DNA from: Flagellimonas algicola
GTDB taxonomy: Bacteria > Bacteroidota > Bacteroidia > Flavobacteriales > Flavobacteriaceae
DNA length: 64,000 bases
Reading direction: 5' to 3'
Assembly: GCF_005937185.1 (NCBI RefSeq)
Contig: NZ_VCNI01000002.1
Span: 930,001 to 994,000 of the forward strand
Under the pieces are notes generated by a model. That model was given only the letters and a program-made list of their open reading frames with translations. It did not search any database and was not told where the DNA came from. Positions 17,628 through 26,080 of this stretch are shown in pieces; the first letter of the stretch is position 1; every line of letters starts with the position of its first letter. The position numbers and the translations under genes were made by a program.

Positions 17628-20045
17628 ATGAGACACCTTGCCTTTATTTTTTTATTGGCGTTTTTCACCTGCATGGGCTTGCATGCACAGACTTACCAGA
17701 TTACCGGAAAGGTTGTAGATCAGCATAATAATTTAATTCCATATGCCAACATCCTCTTGTTACAAGCTGTTGATTCCACCTTTGTTATGGGAACTTCAGC
17801 GGATGAGGTTGGTTACTTTTCTTTGGAGGAAGTTGAAGCAGACCTTTATTTGCTACAGGCCAGCTATGTGGGAAGGGGATCCGAGCCCAGGGCATTGGAT
17901 ATTGCCGGCAATGTGTCATTGGGAGCATTGATCATACCGTTGGAAGCAAACAATCTGGATGAGGTAGTGGTGACCGCAAAGCGACCAACACTGCAAAGAT
18001 TGCCAGACAGACTGGTCTTTTCTGTAGAAAACACCATCGTTTCACAAGGAAGTTCTTGGGACATTTTAAGAAGCACTCCCGGAGTCATTGTAAACCAGGA
18101 AGACTTACAGATAAAGGGGCAAAGTGCCACCGTTTATCTGAATGACCGTAAAGTGCAGCTCTCTGGACAAGAAGTAAAGGAACTGCTGGAAGGCTTTTCA
18201 GGGAATAATATTAAATCCGTGGAAGTAATTGCCAACCCGCCGGCGCGCTATGACGCAGAGAGCGGACCTATATTGAATATTGTTACCTCCAAAAACATTA
18301 CACCAGGATATAAAGGAAGTATCAACGGGAGCTATACCCAGGCCTCATTCCCAAAATTTGCCGCTGGGATGAGCCACTATTTTAAGACGGACAAACTAAA
18401 CTTGTTTGCCAACTATTCCATAAATCCGAAAAAAGAACTGCGCAAAACAAGAAAGGGAACAAATTATATGGATGACAGCAATTCGATTTTTTCGAGATGG
18501 TCTACTTTATATAATGAAACACTGTCTTCCCAAGCACAGAATGCCAGTTTGATACTAGATTATGATTTTGATGAAAGAAACAGCCTTAACCTCACTTCCA
18601 ATTTGGCCTTTAATTTTGGACAGGAACGGGAAATTGACTTGAATGCGGAAATTAGGGATGGACAGCAGCAGTTGGACTCCACCTTTGTGACCAGGAACAT
18701 TGCCAATTTGGACAATTCCAACTTGGCCTTTGACCTTTCATACGTGCATAAATTGAAGAAACCTGGTGCCAGCCTCACTTTTAATGGGCATTTTACCAAC
18801 TATAACGGGGAGTCGTTTCAAAATTTGAACTCTAATTATTTTGACAGCAATGCGCTGTTCATACGAAACTTTGGCTTTGACACGGATTCTAAACAGGATA
18901 TACAAATTTTCACGGGACAGGCAGATTTCTCAACGCCGTTGGGGACCAGCTCATTTGAAACCGGGCTTAAGATGTCATCCATTACTTCTGAAAGCACTGT
19001 GGACTTTCAGAATTTTATAGGCTCGGACAATACCGTAAGCCCATCGTTATCTGATGTGTTTTCCTATGATGAGAAGGTTTATGCAGGATATTTGAGCTGG
19101 GTTAAAAGCTGGGATAAATGGTCCATGAAATTGGGTGTTAGAGGAGAACTTACAGAAGCCAATGGCACATCACAAACCCTAAATGAGACCAATACCGTGG
19201 ATTTTTTTGAGCCCTTTCCTTCCGTTTATGTTCTGTACTCTCCATCAGACAAGCATAGCTTTGCCTTTGATTATGGAAGAAATGTGGACAGGCCCAAATA
19301 CAATGATTTAAACCCCTTTCGGGTTTTTTTCAACGAAAGTGATTTTGAGGAGGGGAATCCCGGGTTAAAACCAAGTTTTAGCAACAATTTCAATTTTAAT
19401 TACACCCTTAATAGCGAGTTCTTCGTTGACATCTACTATCGAGACAATGGCCGCAACATTGGATACTTGGTGTTTCAGGACAATGATGATCAAACTTTGG
19501 TAGAGCTCAAACAGAACATGTTGGCCAGCAAATCCTATGGTTTGGATTTTACGGTGAGCAAAAATATAGCTCCATTTTGGTTTATGTACGCCTTCACCTC
19601 TTTCTTTCATGAAGAGGAAACATTTCTTGCGGTGGAAAGCAACAATCAGGAATACACCAACGAAGTGGATGGGATATATGGCTATTTGGCAAATTATTTG
19701 ACCCTTTCCAAAGATGGGACCTTTACAGGAGAGGTCACCATGACCTACATATCCCAATTTTTGTTTGGATCATACATTTCCGATGAGCAGTTGAACCTTA
19801 CGCTGGGACTACGTAAATCTCTATGGAACAATCGAGCAAGTATATCTGTTGCCGCAGAGGATCTGCTGGAGCGATATCTTACTACGTACACCTCAAGATA
19901 CCTTAATCAGGACAATTTCTACAGACGCAGACCAGAGGCCCAGTTTATCCGATTTGGATTCACGTATAATTTCGGAAACTTCAAGCTACAGGATAACGAG
20001 CGGGCCATCGAGAAAAAAGAGCGTGATCGATTGGAAGACGAATAA
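17628..20045 (+). CDS. TonB-dependent-receptor-like outer membrane beta-barrel protein
   Basis: The 805-residue protein has a signal peptide (MRHLAFIFLLAFFTCMGLHAQ). A CarboxypepD_reg-like beta-sandwich follows (about 23-105; 'ITGKVVDQHNNLIPYANILLL'), then a plug-like region ('LDEVVVTAKRPTLQRL', 'LRSTPGVIV', 'IKSVEVIANPPARYDAES'), then a long beta-barrel ending 'RFGFTYNFGNFKLQDNERA'. It belongs to the 'outer membrane beta-barrel protein' group related to TonB-dependent receptors. No SusD partner is adjacent, so it is not a classic SusC; substrate unknown. It starts 154 bp from the divergent lepA start. Confidence 0.85.
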   Translation: MRHLAFIFLLAFFTCMGLHAQTYQITGKVVDQHNNLIPYANILLLQAVDSTFVMGTSADEVGYFSLEEVEADLYLLQASYVGRGSEPRALDIAGNVSLGALIIPLEANNLDEVVVTAKRPTLQRLPDRLVFSVENTIVSQGSSWDILRSTPGVIVNQEDLQIKGQSATVYLNDRKVQLSGQEVKELLEGFSGNNIKSVEVIANPPARYDAESGPILNIVTSKNITPGYKGSINGSYTQASFPKFAAGMSHYFKTDKLNLFANYSINPKKELRKTRKGTNYMDDSNSIFSRWSTLYNETLSSQAQNASLILDYDFDERNSLNLTSNLAFNFGQEREIDLNAEIRDGQQQLDSTFVTRNIANLDNSNLAFDLSYVHKLKKPGASLTFNGHFTNYNGESFQNLNSNYFDSNALFIRNFGFDTDSKQDIQIFTGQADFSTPLGTSSFETGLKMSSITSESTVDFQNFIGSDNTVSPSLSDVFSYDEKVYAGYLSWVKSWDKWSMKLGVRGELTEANGTSQTLNETNTVDFFEPFPSVYVLYSPSDKHSFAFDYGRNVDRPKYNDLNPFRVFFNESDFEEGNPGLKPSFSNNFNFNYTLNSEFFVDIYYRDNGRNIGYLVFQDNDDQTLVELKQNMLASKSYGLDFTVSKNIAPFWFMYAFTSFFHEEETFLAVESNNQEYTNEVDGIYGYLANYLTLSKDGTFTGEVTMTYISQFLFGSYISDEQLNLTLGLRKSLWNNRASISVAAEDLLERYLTTYTSRYLNQDNFYRRRPEAQFIRFGFTYNFGNFKLQDNERAIEKKERDRLEDE

Positions 20046-20096
20046 CCTACTGATTTTCCGGTATTTTGTATTTTTGCAATCCTAAAAAAGAAGGAT

Positions 20097-21089
20097 TTGC
20101 CAAAGATTGGAAACATAGAACTCCCTGATTTCCCATTACTACTTGCTCCTATGGAGGATGTAAGTGACCCCCCCTTTAGAGCCCTGTGCAAAGAACAGGG
20201 TGCAGATGTGGTCTACACGGAGTTCATTTCTTCCGAAGGTCTTATCAGGGATGCGGCCAAAAGCGTGATCAAGCTGGATATTTATGAAAAGGAACGCCCG
20301 GTTGGAATCCAGATATTTGGCGCTGAACTGGATTCCATGTTGCAGGCGGTGGATATTGTTGAAAAATCCAATCCAGATATTATCGACATTAATTTTGGAT
20401 GTCCTGTGAAAAAGGTGGTTTCCAAAAATGCTGGTGCCGGAATCCTCAGAGATATTCCTTTGATGGTGAAACTCACGGAGGAAATGGTAAAACGTACCCA
20501 TTTGCCAGTTACGGTAAAAACCCGATTAGGATGGGATTCGGACTCCATTAAAATCGTAGAAGTTGCAGAACGATTACAAGATGTAGGAATTGAGGCTATC
20601 GCCATTCATGGCAGAACACGGGTACAGATGTACAAAGGGGAGGCAAACTGGAAACCTATTGCTGAGGTAAAGAACAATCAGAGAATGCATATCCCTGTAT
20701 TTGGAAATGGGGATGTGGACACTCCGGAAGCGGCTATGAGAATGAGAGATGAATATGGCCTTGACGGAGCTATGATAGGTAGGGCAAGTATTGGCAATCC
20801 GTGGTTTTTTAAGGAGGTGAAACACTACTTTAAGATGGGAACCCATTTAGCGCCACCTACCATGGAAGAACGTGTGGAAGCTGCCCGGAGACACCTTCAA
20901 ATGGCCATTGACTGGAAAGGCGAGAAATTGGGCGTTTTTGAAACCCGAAGACATTACACCAATTATTTTAAGGGAATCCCCCACTTTAAGGAATACCGTA
21001 TGAAAATGGTGACCAGTGATGATTCCTCAGATGTTTTTGCCGCTTTCGATGAGGTTTTAGAAAAATTCGGGGATTTTCAGTTTGTTTAG
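20097..21089 (+). CDS. dusB: tRNA-dihydrouridine synthase (DusB type), TTG start
   Basis: The 330-residue TIM-barrel flavoenzyme reduces uridine to dihydrouridine in tRNA D-loops. Diagnostic parts are 'LLAPMEDVSDPPFRALCKEQGAD' at the N-terminus, catalytic Cys in 'DINFGCPVKKVVSKNAGAG', 'VKTRLGWD' and 'AIHGRTRVQMYKGEANW'. There is no ATG: the codon at 20097-20099 is TTG and gives exactly the usual N-terminus (PKIGNIELPDFPLLLAPM). Its 3' end overlaps the convergent permease gene by 4 bp. Confidence 0.92.
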   Translation: MPKIGNIELPDFPLLLAPMEDVSDPPFRALCKEQGADVVYTEFISSEGLIRDAAKSVIKLDIYEKERPVGIQIFGAELDSMLQAVDIVEKSNPDIIDINFGCPVKKVVSKNAGAGILRDIPLMVKLTEEMVKRTHLPVTVKTRLGWDSDSIKIVEVAERLQDVGIEAIAIHGRTRVQMYKGEANWKPIAEVKNNQRMHIPVFGNGDVDTPEAAMRMRDEYGLDGAMIGRASIGNPWFFKEVKHYFKMGTHLAPPTMEERVEAARRHLQMAIDWKGEKLGVFETRRHYTNYFKGIPHFKEYRMKMVTSDDSSDVFAAFDEVLEKFGDFQFV

Positions 21090-22294
21090 GAGGCAATCAA
21101 CCGTTTGCTAATCCTACTACTGGCTATTTTGGAAGAAATAAACCCAAGCACTACTATGGTGCCAAGCACTACCACAACATTCATCAAATTATATTCTACA
21201 GGATAGGCCAGGGAAGGAGTAATTTTTAGCCAACCGAAAGCGAGTTGTGACCCTATCAAAAGTGACCCTATTAACACTCCAATAAACCCACCTAATGTAG
21301 TAACAAGAAGACCTTGGGTAAAATAAATAGAGCGTAGCTCTTTAATGGTGGCCCCAAGACTAAATAGGGTTTTGGAGTTTTGCTGCTTGTCCAAGATCAT
21401 CATTATGATGGCCCCAACCACATTGAACAAAGCGATAATCAAAACAAGTGTAAATATCAAATAAGTTGCAAGATTTTCGGTGTTGAGCATCCGGTATAGC
21501 GTACTATTCTGCTCCTGTCGATTTAACACCAACACTTTATCGCCCATAATTGTTTTAAGTTGACTTCGCACGTCTTCCAAAGGAAGTTGACCGTCCAATT
21601 TAAAATTGATTCCGGAAATTTGTGTGCTGTCCTTTTCCAAAAAAGTCTGCACAAGGGGCAGTTGGGCAAACACATATTTTTTATCCAAATTCTCTTCAAC
21701 CGCGTACACCCCGCTTACGACCAAAGGCAGTTCATTATAAGGCTTCGAGCTGAAGCTCTGCTGCGAAATGGAACCTTTTCCGGGCTTTGGCACCAAGGCA
21801 GTTAATGGAGTTTGGTAATTATCCAAAGGAACATTCAGCAAATTGTAAATTCCGATGCCCACCACTCCGTTGTATTCTGTAATTCCCCAATTGCCAAAAT
21901 ACAGCGTGCTGTCCACACCGGTTACGGATCGGTAATTTCCATCTATACCTTTTATATAGGCAAAGTGGCTTTTGTCCCTAAATGTGAGATAAACCCGTTC
22001 CTCCAGTTCTTTGGAATAGTTGGCCAGACCCTGAACTTGTTGCAGGCTGTTTTCTTCCCCTGGAGTAATGGAAAAGTGCTTTCCATAGGCGGGAAGTGCC
22101 TTAAGGTCCGGATCAAAAGTATTGGTAAAGGAAAGACTAAAGGTCTTTAGCCCAGCAAAGGCCGAAAGCACAATAAATAATGCTGCAGACCCGATAACAA
22201 TCACCAAAAAAGTGATGAAATTGATAATGTTTACCGCATTTTGACTGCTTTTTGACCGTAAATAGCGCTTTGCGATATAAAAAGGGAAGTTCAA
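21086..22294 (-). CDS. FtsX-family ABC transporter permease (LolC/LolE-like), TTG start
   Basis: The 402-residue protein has one N-terminal membrane helix (about 22-48), a large periplasmic domain (about 50-270) and three C-terminal helices, the layout of LolC/E/MacB-type permeases. It begins NFPFYIAKRYLRSKSSQNAVNIIN, the usual LolC-type start, encoded from TTG at 22292-22294 because no ATG is available. Such permeases extract lipoproteins or other substrates from the inner membrane with a separate ATPase, which is not present nearby. The gene starts 2 bp after rbfA on the same strand. Confidence 0.88.
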   Translation of the reverse strand: MNFPFYIAKRYLRSKSSQNAVNIINFITFLVIVIGSAALFIVLSAFAGLKTFSLSFTNTFDPDLKALPAYGKHFSITPGEENSLQQVQGLANYSKELEERVYLTFRDKSHFAYIKGIDGNYRSVTGVDSTLYFGNWGITEYNGVVGIGIYNLLNVPLDNYQTPLTALVPKPGKGSISQQSFSSKPYNELPLVVSGVYAVEENLDKKYVFAQLPLVQTFLEKDSTQISGINFKLDGQLPLEDVRSQLKTIMGDKVLVLNRQEQNSTLYRMLNTENLATYLIFTLVLIIALFNVVGAIIMMILDKQQNSKTLFSLGATIKELRSIYFTQGLLVTTLGGFIGVLIGSLLIGSQLAFGWLKITPSLAYPVEYNLMNVVVVLGTIVVLGFISSKIASSRISKRLIAS

Positions 22295-22296
22295 AA

Positions 22297-22689
22297 TCAG
22301 GATTTCTTTCGTTTGGCCAGCAAGTCCCTGTTCTCAATTGGGTTTTCTTCTCCCTTTAATGATTTTTCAATTTGATCGATGTATTCTAAGGAATCATCAT
22401 GGAAAAAATTAAGTTCTGGAACTCGGCGCAATTGATTTTTGGTTCGTTGTGCAAGTTCGTGCTTGATCAGGGGTTGGTTGGACTTGACCCCATCCAACAA
22501 TTCATTGGCCTTATCATTGGGGAATATGCTGAGGTAGACTTTGGCAATAGAAAGATCTGTAGTCACATAGACCTTGGAAACCGAAATCAATGTTCCTTTT
22601 AGACCTCCATCTATTGCGGCCCGTTGAAGGATATCCGCAATATCCTTTTGAATAATTCCCGCAATTTTCTTCTGCCGCTGTGTTTCCAT
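22297..22689 (-). CDS. rbfA: Ribosome-binding factor A
   Basis: The 130-residue KH-like protein begins METQRQKKIAGIIQKDIADIL and contains 'LISVSKVYVTTDLSIAKVYLSIFP' and 'RVPELNFFHDDSLEYIDQIEKSL', the conserved RbfA strands and C-terminal helix. RbfA binds 16S rRNA precursor and assists late 30S maturation. Length is normal. It is first in an operon with the LolC/E-like permease, an arrangement common in Bacteroidota. Confidence 0.94.
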   Translation of the reverse strand: METQRQKKIAGIIQKDIADILQRAAIDGGLKGTLISVSKVYVTTDLSIAKVYLSIFPNDKANELLDGVKSNQPLIKHELAQRTKNQLRRVPELNFFHDDSLEYIDQIEKSLKGEENPIENRDLLAKRKKS

Positions 22690-22792
22690 ACTGCAAAATA
22701 ACGGAATAAATGACGAACCTCATGATATCATAAGAAGACAGTGCTTAATTTTGGAAAGAAATACGCGCAAACGATTCAAAAAAGCAAGGAAT

Positions 22793-23200
22793 ATGGATAA
22801 AGTTGAACATATTGGAATAGCCGTTAAAAATATTGGGGAGTCAAACAAATTGTTTGCAAAACTGTTGGGCGTTGAACCCTATAAAATGGAGGAGGTTGCC
22901 TCTGAAGGCGTAAGAACTTCCTTTTTTCAATCGGGGCCCAATAAAGTGGAATTGTTGGAAGCCACTACCTTGGATAGTCCCATTGCCAAATTTTTGGATA
23001 GGAAAGGCGAGGGAATCCACCATATAGCCTTTGCTGTGGAAGATATTAAATCGGAAATACAACGGTTAAAGAAAGAAGGCTTTAAAGTATTGAATGAAAC
23101 ACCCAAAAAAGGGGCCGACAATAAGCTGGTTGCGTTTTTACACCCCAAGGGAACCAATGGGGTTTTGGTGGAACTTTGTCAGGAGATAAAGGAAGAGTAG
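22793..23200 (+). CDS. mce: Methylmalonyl-CoA epimerase
   Basis: The ATG at 22793-22795 gives a 135-residue VOC-fold protein starting MDKVEHIGIAVKNIGESNKLF; an upstream TTG would only add a basic tail. Metal ligands typical of the family are visible: His in 'VEHIGIAV', His in 'GIHHIAFAVED' and Glu in 'GVLVELCQE'. The enzyme interconverts the R and S forms of methylmalonyl-CoA in propionate and branched-chain degradation. It is divergent from rbfA and followed 58 bp later by a tRNA gene. Confidence 0.9.
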   Translation: MDKVEHIGIAVKNIGESNKLFAKLLGVEPYKMEEVASEGVRTSFFQSGPNKVELLEATTLDSPIAKFLDRKGEGIHHIAFAVEDIKSEIQRLKKEGFKVLNETPKKGADNKLVAFLHPKGTNGVLVELCQEIKEE

Positions 23201-23258
23201 CGGTTTAAAATCTTGCGACGAAGAAAAATAAGTAGTAATATTGCATCCGCAATTTGCG

Positions 23259-23332
23259 GGTCCTATAGCTCAGTTGGTTAGAGCACCTGACTCATAATCA
23301 GGGGGTCCCTGGTTCGAGCCCAGGTGGGACCA
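23259..23332 (+). tRNA. tRNA with anticodon CAU (Met elongator or Ile2)
   Basis: A complete cloverleaf of 74 nt can be drawn: acceptor GGTCCTA/TGGGACC, D-arm GCTCAGTTGGTTAGAGC, anticodon stem CCTGA/TCAGG with loop CTCATAA, T-arm CCTGG-TTCGAGC-CCAGG and discriminator A. The anticodon is CAT in DNA. From sequence alone it could be elongator tRNA-Met or the lysidine-modified tRNA-Ile2. CCA is not encoded. It has its own terminator and is not the island's attachment site. Confidence 0.92.
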
Positions 23333-23343
23333 CAAACACTAAT

Positions 23344-23378
23344 AAACCTTGTTCATATAGGACAAGGTTTTTCTTTTC
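23344..23378 (+). terminator. Intrinsic terminator of the CAU tRNA
   Basis: AAACCTTGT (23344-23352) pairs with ACAAGGTTT (23362-23370), followed by a T-rich run. It lies 12 bp after the tRNA. Confidence 0.75.
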
Positions 23379-23408
23379 TCGGGAAATTCTCTTCTAAATG
23401 TAGAAATT

Positions 23409-23447
23409 AAAAAAGGGATAAAAAGTCCAAACAACTTATTATCCCTT
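23409..23447 (-). terminator. Old tRNA-Ala terminator, minus strand
   Basis: On the minus strand AAGGGATAA/TTATCCCTT forms a 9-bp stem followed by a T run (plus-strand A run 23409-23414). It lies just beyond the 3' end of the tRNA fragment at 23450-23480 and was probably the original chromosomal terminator of tRNA-Ala. Confidence 0.65.
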
Positions 23448-23449
23448 GA

Positions 23450-23480
23450 GTGGAGAATACCGGATTCGAACCGGTGGCCT
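23450..23480 (-). pseudogene. tRNA-Ala 3' fragment (first, older copy)
   Basis: These 31 bases are identical to the 3' part (acceptor strand, T-arm, variable region) of the intact tRNA-Ala at 58240-58313. Beyond 23480 the sequence departs. A D-arm-like remnant and a palindromic TTCCGATGGACATCGGAA (minus strand) follow, but no functional anticodon loop or matching 5' acceptor strand. It reads as the scar of an earlier integration at the same tRNA. Confidence 0.7.
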
Positions 23481-23570
23481 TTCCGATGTCCATCGGAACG
23501 CTACAGCCCACGACCAACGGAAATACCTATCAGCACTCTTGATGAGTATTATGTTGACCACAAATCCCAT

Positions 23571-23598
23571 AAAAAAAGCACCCCGTTATGAGGTGCTT
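23571..23598 (-). terminator. Second tRNA-Ala terminator, minus strand
   Basis: AAGCACC (23576-23582) and GGTGCTT (23592-23598) form a stem. On the minus strand this is followed by seven T residues. It sits directly behind the 44-bp att repeat, as a terminator of the tRNA-Ala before the present island inserted. Confidence 0.75.
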
Positions 23599-23642
23599 GG
23601 TGGAGAATACCGGATTCGAACCGGTGGCCTCTTGCCTGCCAG
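23599..23642. repeat. Left attachment site (attL core)
   Basis: A 44-bp perfect direct repeat of 58238-58281. It corresponds to the tRNA-Ala sequence from the anticodon loop to just past the 3' end (minus strand). The D-arm and 5' acceptor strand are missing here, so this copy is the truncated one left by site-specific integration. Confidence 0.9.
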
Positions 23643-23756
23643 TTTCCGAATTAGCATTCTTCTTAAATCTAAAAATCATTTTATTTGTCTTATTTTCAAT
23701 AAGTTACATCGTTTTTCATAAAATTTGAAATCATTCAATATCATCTGATTTCAATA

Positions 23757-23782
23757 AAAAGTGTGCACAAACTGTGCATTTT
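23757..23782. repeat. Inner end repeat, left copy (possible integrase arm site)
   Basis: A 26-bp sequence built around GTGTGCACAAACTGTGCA is present identically at 58166-58191. It lies 114 bp inside the left att core and 34 bp before the integrase start, so it could be an arm-type recombinase site, an excisionase site or an int operator. Confidence 0.65.
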
Positions 23783-23815
23783 TATTCCTAACTTGATGTA
23801 AATAAAGCATCAAAA

Positions 23816-25072
23816 TTGGCAAAAGTTAGGCTCATTTTAGACACTCGAAAGTCATCCAAAAGTGCAAATTCAGATTTATTTCCAATAGCATTACGAGTGT
23901 ATCATATTAAACCAAGATTGATTCGTTTGCCATACCAAACATCAAGAGCTGGCTGGAATGATAATGCTCAAACTTTAAAGAAATCCGCTGCTACAAATAA
24001 GTCGTTGGATTGTGATAAGGTAAATCAAATACTTTATAATAAACTTCATGAAGCCAAAAACCTTATTAATGAGTTAGGTGGTGCTATTCAATATATGGAT
24101 GTAGACGTTTTGGTTAATGAGATCAAGAAAAGATGGGAGGATAAAATTAGTCCTAAACTAAAAAGTAAAATGTCTAATGGTTTAATGTTATCTGAATGGG
24201 GTAAAGTCATAATAGAGCGTAAAAGAAAAATAAATAAACCGGGTTCGGCAGATTGGTATCACTATGCAATAAAGGACTTCATAAGATTCAACAACAATAA
24301 AGATTTTCCATTAGACCAACTTAGTGTAAGCATTTTAAAAGACTTTGAAGTTTATAAAGAAAGTAAAGGCCTTAAACCAAACGGCATCAACTCCCATATA
24401 AGAGCCTTGCGAGCACTATACAATGCTGCTCTTTACGAGGATAAAATAGAAGTAGTTAAAAATCCTTTTAAACGATATAAAATACCTTCGTCAAACCCGA
24501 CAAAGAAAAGAGCAATACCAAAAGAAACTTTTCTAAGAATCAGAAATGTAGAATATCCAGAGGGTTCTGCATTGTGGCACACAAAAAACTATGCCTTGAT
24601 AATGTTTAATTGTAGAGGAATGAACTTGATTGATTTGGTCAAGTTGAAGAAATCCAATATTAATCAGGATAGGTTGTTCTATGGTAGAAGTAAAACGGGA
24701 GATCCCTTATCTGTAAAGCTAACACCAGAATTAAAGCAAATATTAACATACTATTTAAAGCATGATTACAATGACGGTTTTCTTTTTCCCTCGAACTACG
24801 ATGGAAGTACATTGAAATATGAGAAATACAAAACTATTCGGAGACGAGTTAACCAAAGATTAAAACAAATTGCTCAAGATGCAGGTATAAAGGAGCATTT
24901 TACCACGTATTCAATACGCCATTCATGGGCAACTATAGCAAAACATATGGGAATCTCCACAGCTATTATAAGCGAAGGGCTTGGACACAGCTCATTAAAG
25001 ACAACAGAAATTTACTTGAAACGTTTCGATAACTCTACTTTAGATGATGCAAATGAAATGATAGTTGCCTAG
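23816..25072 (+). CDS. Tyrosine recombinase / integrase, TTG start
   Basis: The 418-residue protein has an N-terminal arm-binding-like domain ('KVRLILDTRKSSKSANSDLFPIALRVY'), a SAM-like core-binding domain (about 125-215) and a tyrosine recombinase catalytic domain. Catalytic residues visible are Arg in 'MFNCRGMNLIDL', His-x-x-Arg in 'TYSIRHSWATIAKH', His in 'GLGHSS' and Tyr in 'TTEIYLKRF'. This is the Bacteroidota type found on integrative elements. No ATG precedes 'AKVRLILDTRK', and TTG at 23816-23818 is the start. It lies beside attL, as expected for the island's own integrase. Confidence 0.93.
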   Translation: MAKVRLILDTRKSSKSANSDLFPIALRVYHIKPRLIRLPYQTSRAGWNDNAQTLKKSAATNKSLDCDKVNQILYNKLHEAKNLINELGGAIQYMDVDVLVNEIKKRWEDKISPKLKSKMSNGLMLSEWGKVIIERKRKINKPGSADWYHYAIKDFIRFNNNKDFPLDQLSVSILKDFEVYKESKGLKPNGINSHIRALRALYNAALYEDKIEVVKNPFKRYKIPSSNPTKKRAIPKETFLRIRNVEYPEGSALWHTKNYALIMFNCRGMNLIDLVKLKKSNINQDRLFYGRSKTGDPLSVKLTPELKQILTYYLKHDYNDGFLFPSNYDGSTLKYEKYKTIRRRVNQRLKQIAQDAGIKEHFTTYSIRHSWATIAKHMGISTAIISEGLGHSSLKTTEIYLKRFDNSTLDDANEMIVA

Positions 25073-25420
25073 TTGAAAATATTTCGCCCAGTAGTATTAG
25101 TTTTAGTAAGATTTGGGCTTGCAGCGCGAAACAAGGTTTCGCTCGCTTTATTTCTGGAAGTATGGAAACTCCATATTTATCGAACATTTTGGCCCCATTT
25201 CTTACCGTTTAACTTTGCGCATGGATCCTGTTCCGATTTTATAGTGTTCAGAAAGATAAGCGTCAAGTAAAATCGGAATAGGGCGCACCTACCAAATCTT
25301 AGAGTCGTTGTTTCATCTTAGGACTATCTTGGTTCCACACTATTCAAACAGCAACAACAAACTTCTAATTATATCCGTGAAAAAAGGTGCCCCAAAAACC
25401 TACATTACGGAGCAAATAAT

Positions 25421-25480
25421 ATTTTTTACTGTAAAAAATTCCAATGTTTACTGGGCCTACTAAGGTTTTTACTGTAAAAA
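25421..25480. repeat. Pair of TTTTTACTGTAAAAA palindromes
   Basis: A perfect 19-bp palindrome (25421-25439, ATTTTTTAC-T-GTAAAAAAT) and a 15-bp version (25466-25480) have centres 43 bp, about four helical turns, apart. Between them 'GTTTACTG' repeats a half site. This looks like a paired operator, though no gene starts immediately downstream. Confidence 0.5.
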
Positions 25481-25539
25481 ATTTTCTTCTTCAAATTCTA
25501 TGTCTACATAATATACTGAAAATCAAACAACTAAAAAAC

Positions 25540-25610
25540 GTAACATCGCGTTAGCGTGTTACCCTCTTGCTTTACATTCCTCGTCCTGCTGGCAGGACAA
25601 AAAATGTAAA
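25540..25610. repeat. Two adjacent hairpins
   Basis: The first is GTAACA-t-CGC/GCG-TGTTAC with loop GTTA (25540-25562). The second has outer arms TTTACATT/AATGTAAA and an inner stem GTCCTG-CTGG-CAGGAC (25571-25610). They may be a folded RNA, a cassette boundary or remains of a small mobile element. Confidence 0.45.
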
Positions 25611-26080
25611 CACTAAGTGCCTTTCACCTCAATCATATTTTACCAAAACACTCCAAATTTCACTGATTCATAAAATCCAAAGAAAATCAGATCACTAGAA
25701 ATAAAATATAAATCTGTTTAACCTTAATTGAAATCAAAATGCTATAAGAAACTGAATATGGGTATCGAACTGTCCCATATAAGGTGAATTAACGAGAATA
25801 CTAAAAAAGACCACAAATGGGACTTCCTAATCAAAAGCTCCTGCCAATAGTAAAAGTGTCTTTTAAAATGGCGGTTTTTTGATACTTAGACTATGGCGCC
25901 TATGACTCGTATGAGTTGGATATAATCATTATCTACATTTCCTAATAATAGTTAATAGCTATATTTCTATATCGGACACAATGTAAAACAGGAAAACAGA
26001 TAAGCCATTCAGGAATTTGGATAAGTTGAACATATTAATTGCCGATAGCTTTGCATAATAAATCGCAAAAAGCAATTAAA

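Larger units (their letters stand above)
25073..26080. other. About 1 kb without a gene, AT-rich, several palindromes
   Basis: No convincing gene on either strand. Short open frames here lack protein-like composition. The stretch contains two palindromes at 25421-25480 and two hairpins at 25540-25610 (listed separately). Otherwise it looks like decayed island DNA. Confidence 0.6.

Noticed and set aside
23446..23721. Plus-strand open frame containing 'GEYRIRTGG' twice
   Set aside because: It is a translation of the antisense strand of two tRNA-Ala fragments and the terminator between them. The repeated peptide comes from the T-arm sequence.
25073..25270. 65-codon plus-strand frame after the integrase
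   Set aside because: TTG start, directly abutting the integrase stop, no recognisable domain, and stop-rich surroundings.
25571..25610. Intrinsic terminator of the integrase gene
   Set aside because: The hairpin is about 500 bp from the integrase stop and has A residues rather than a T run after it on the plus strand.
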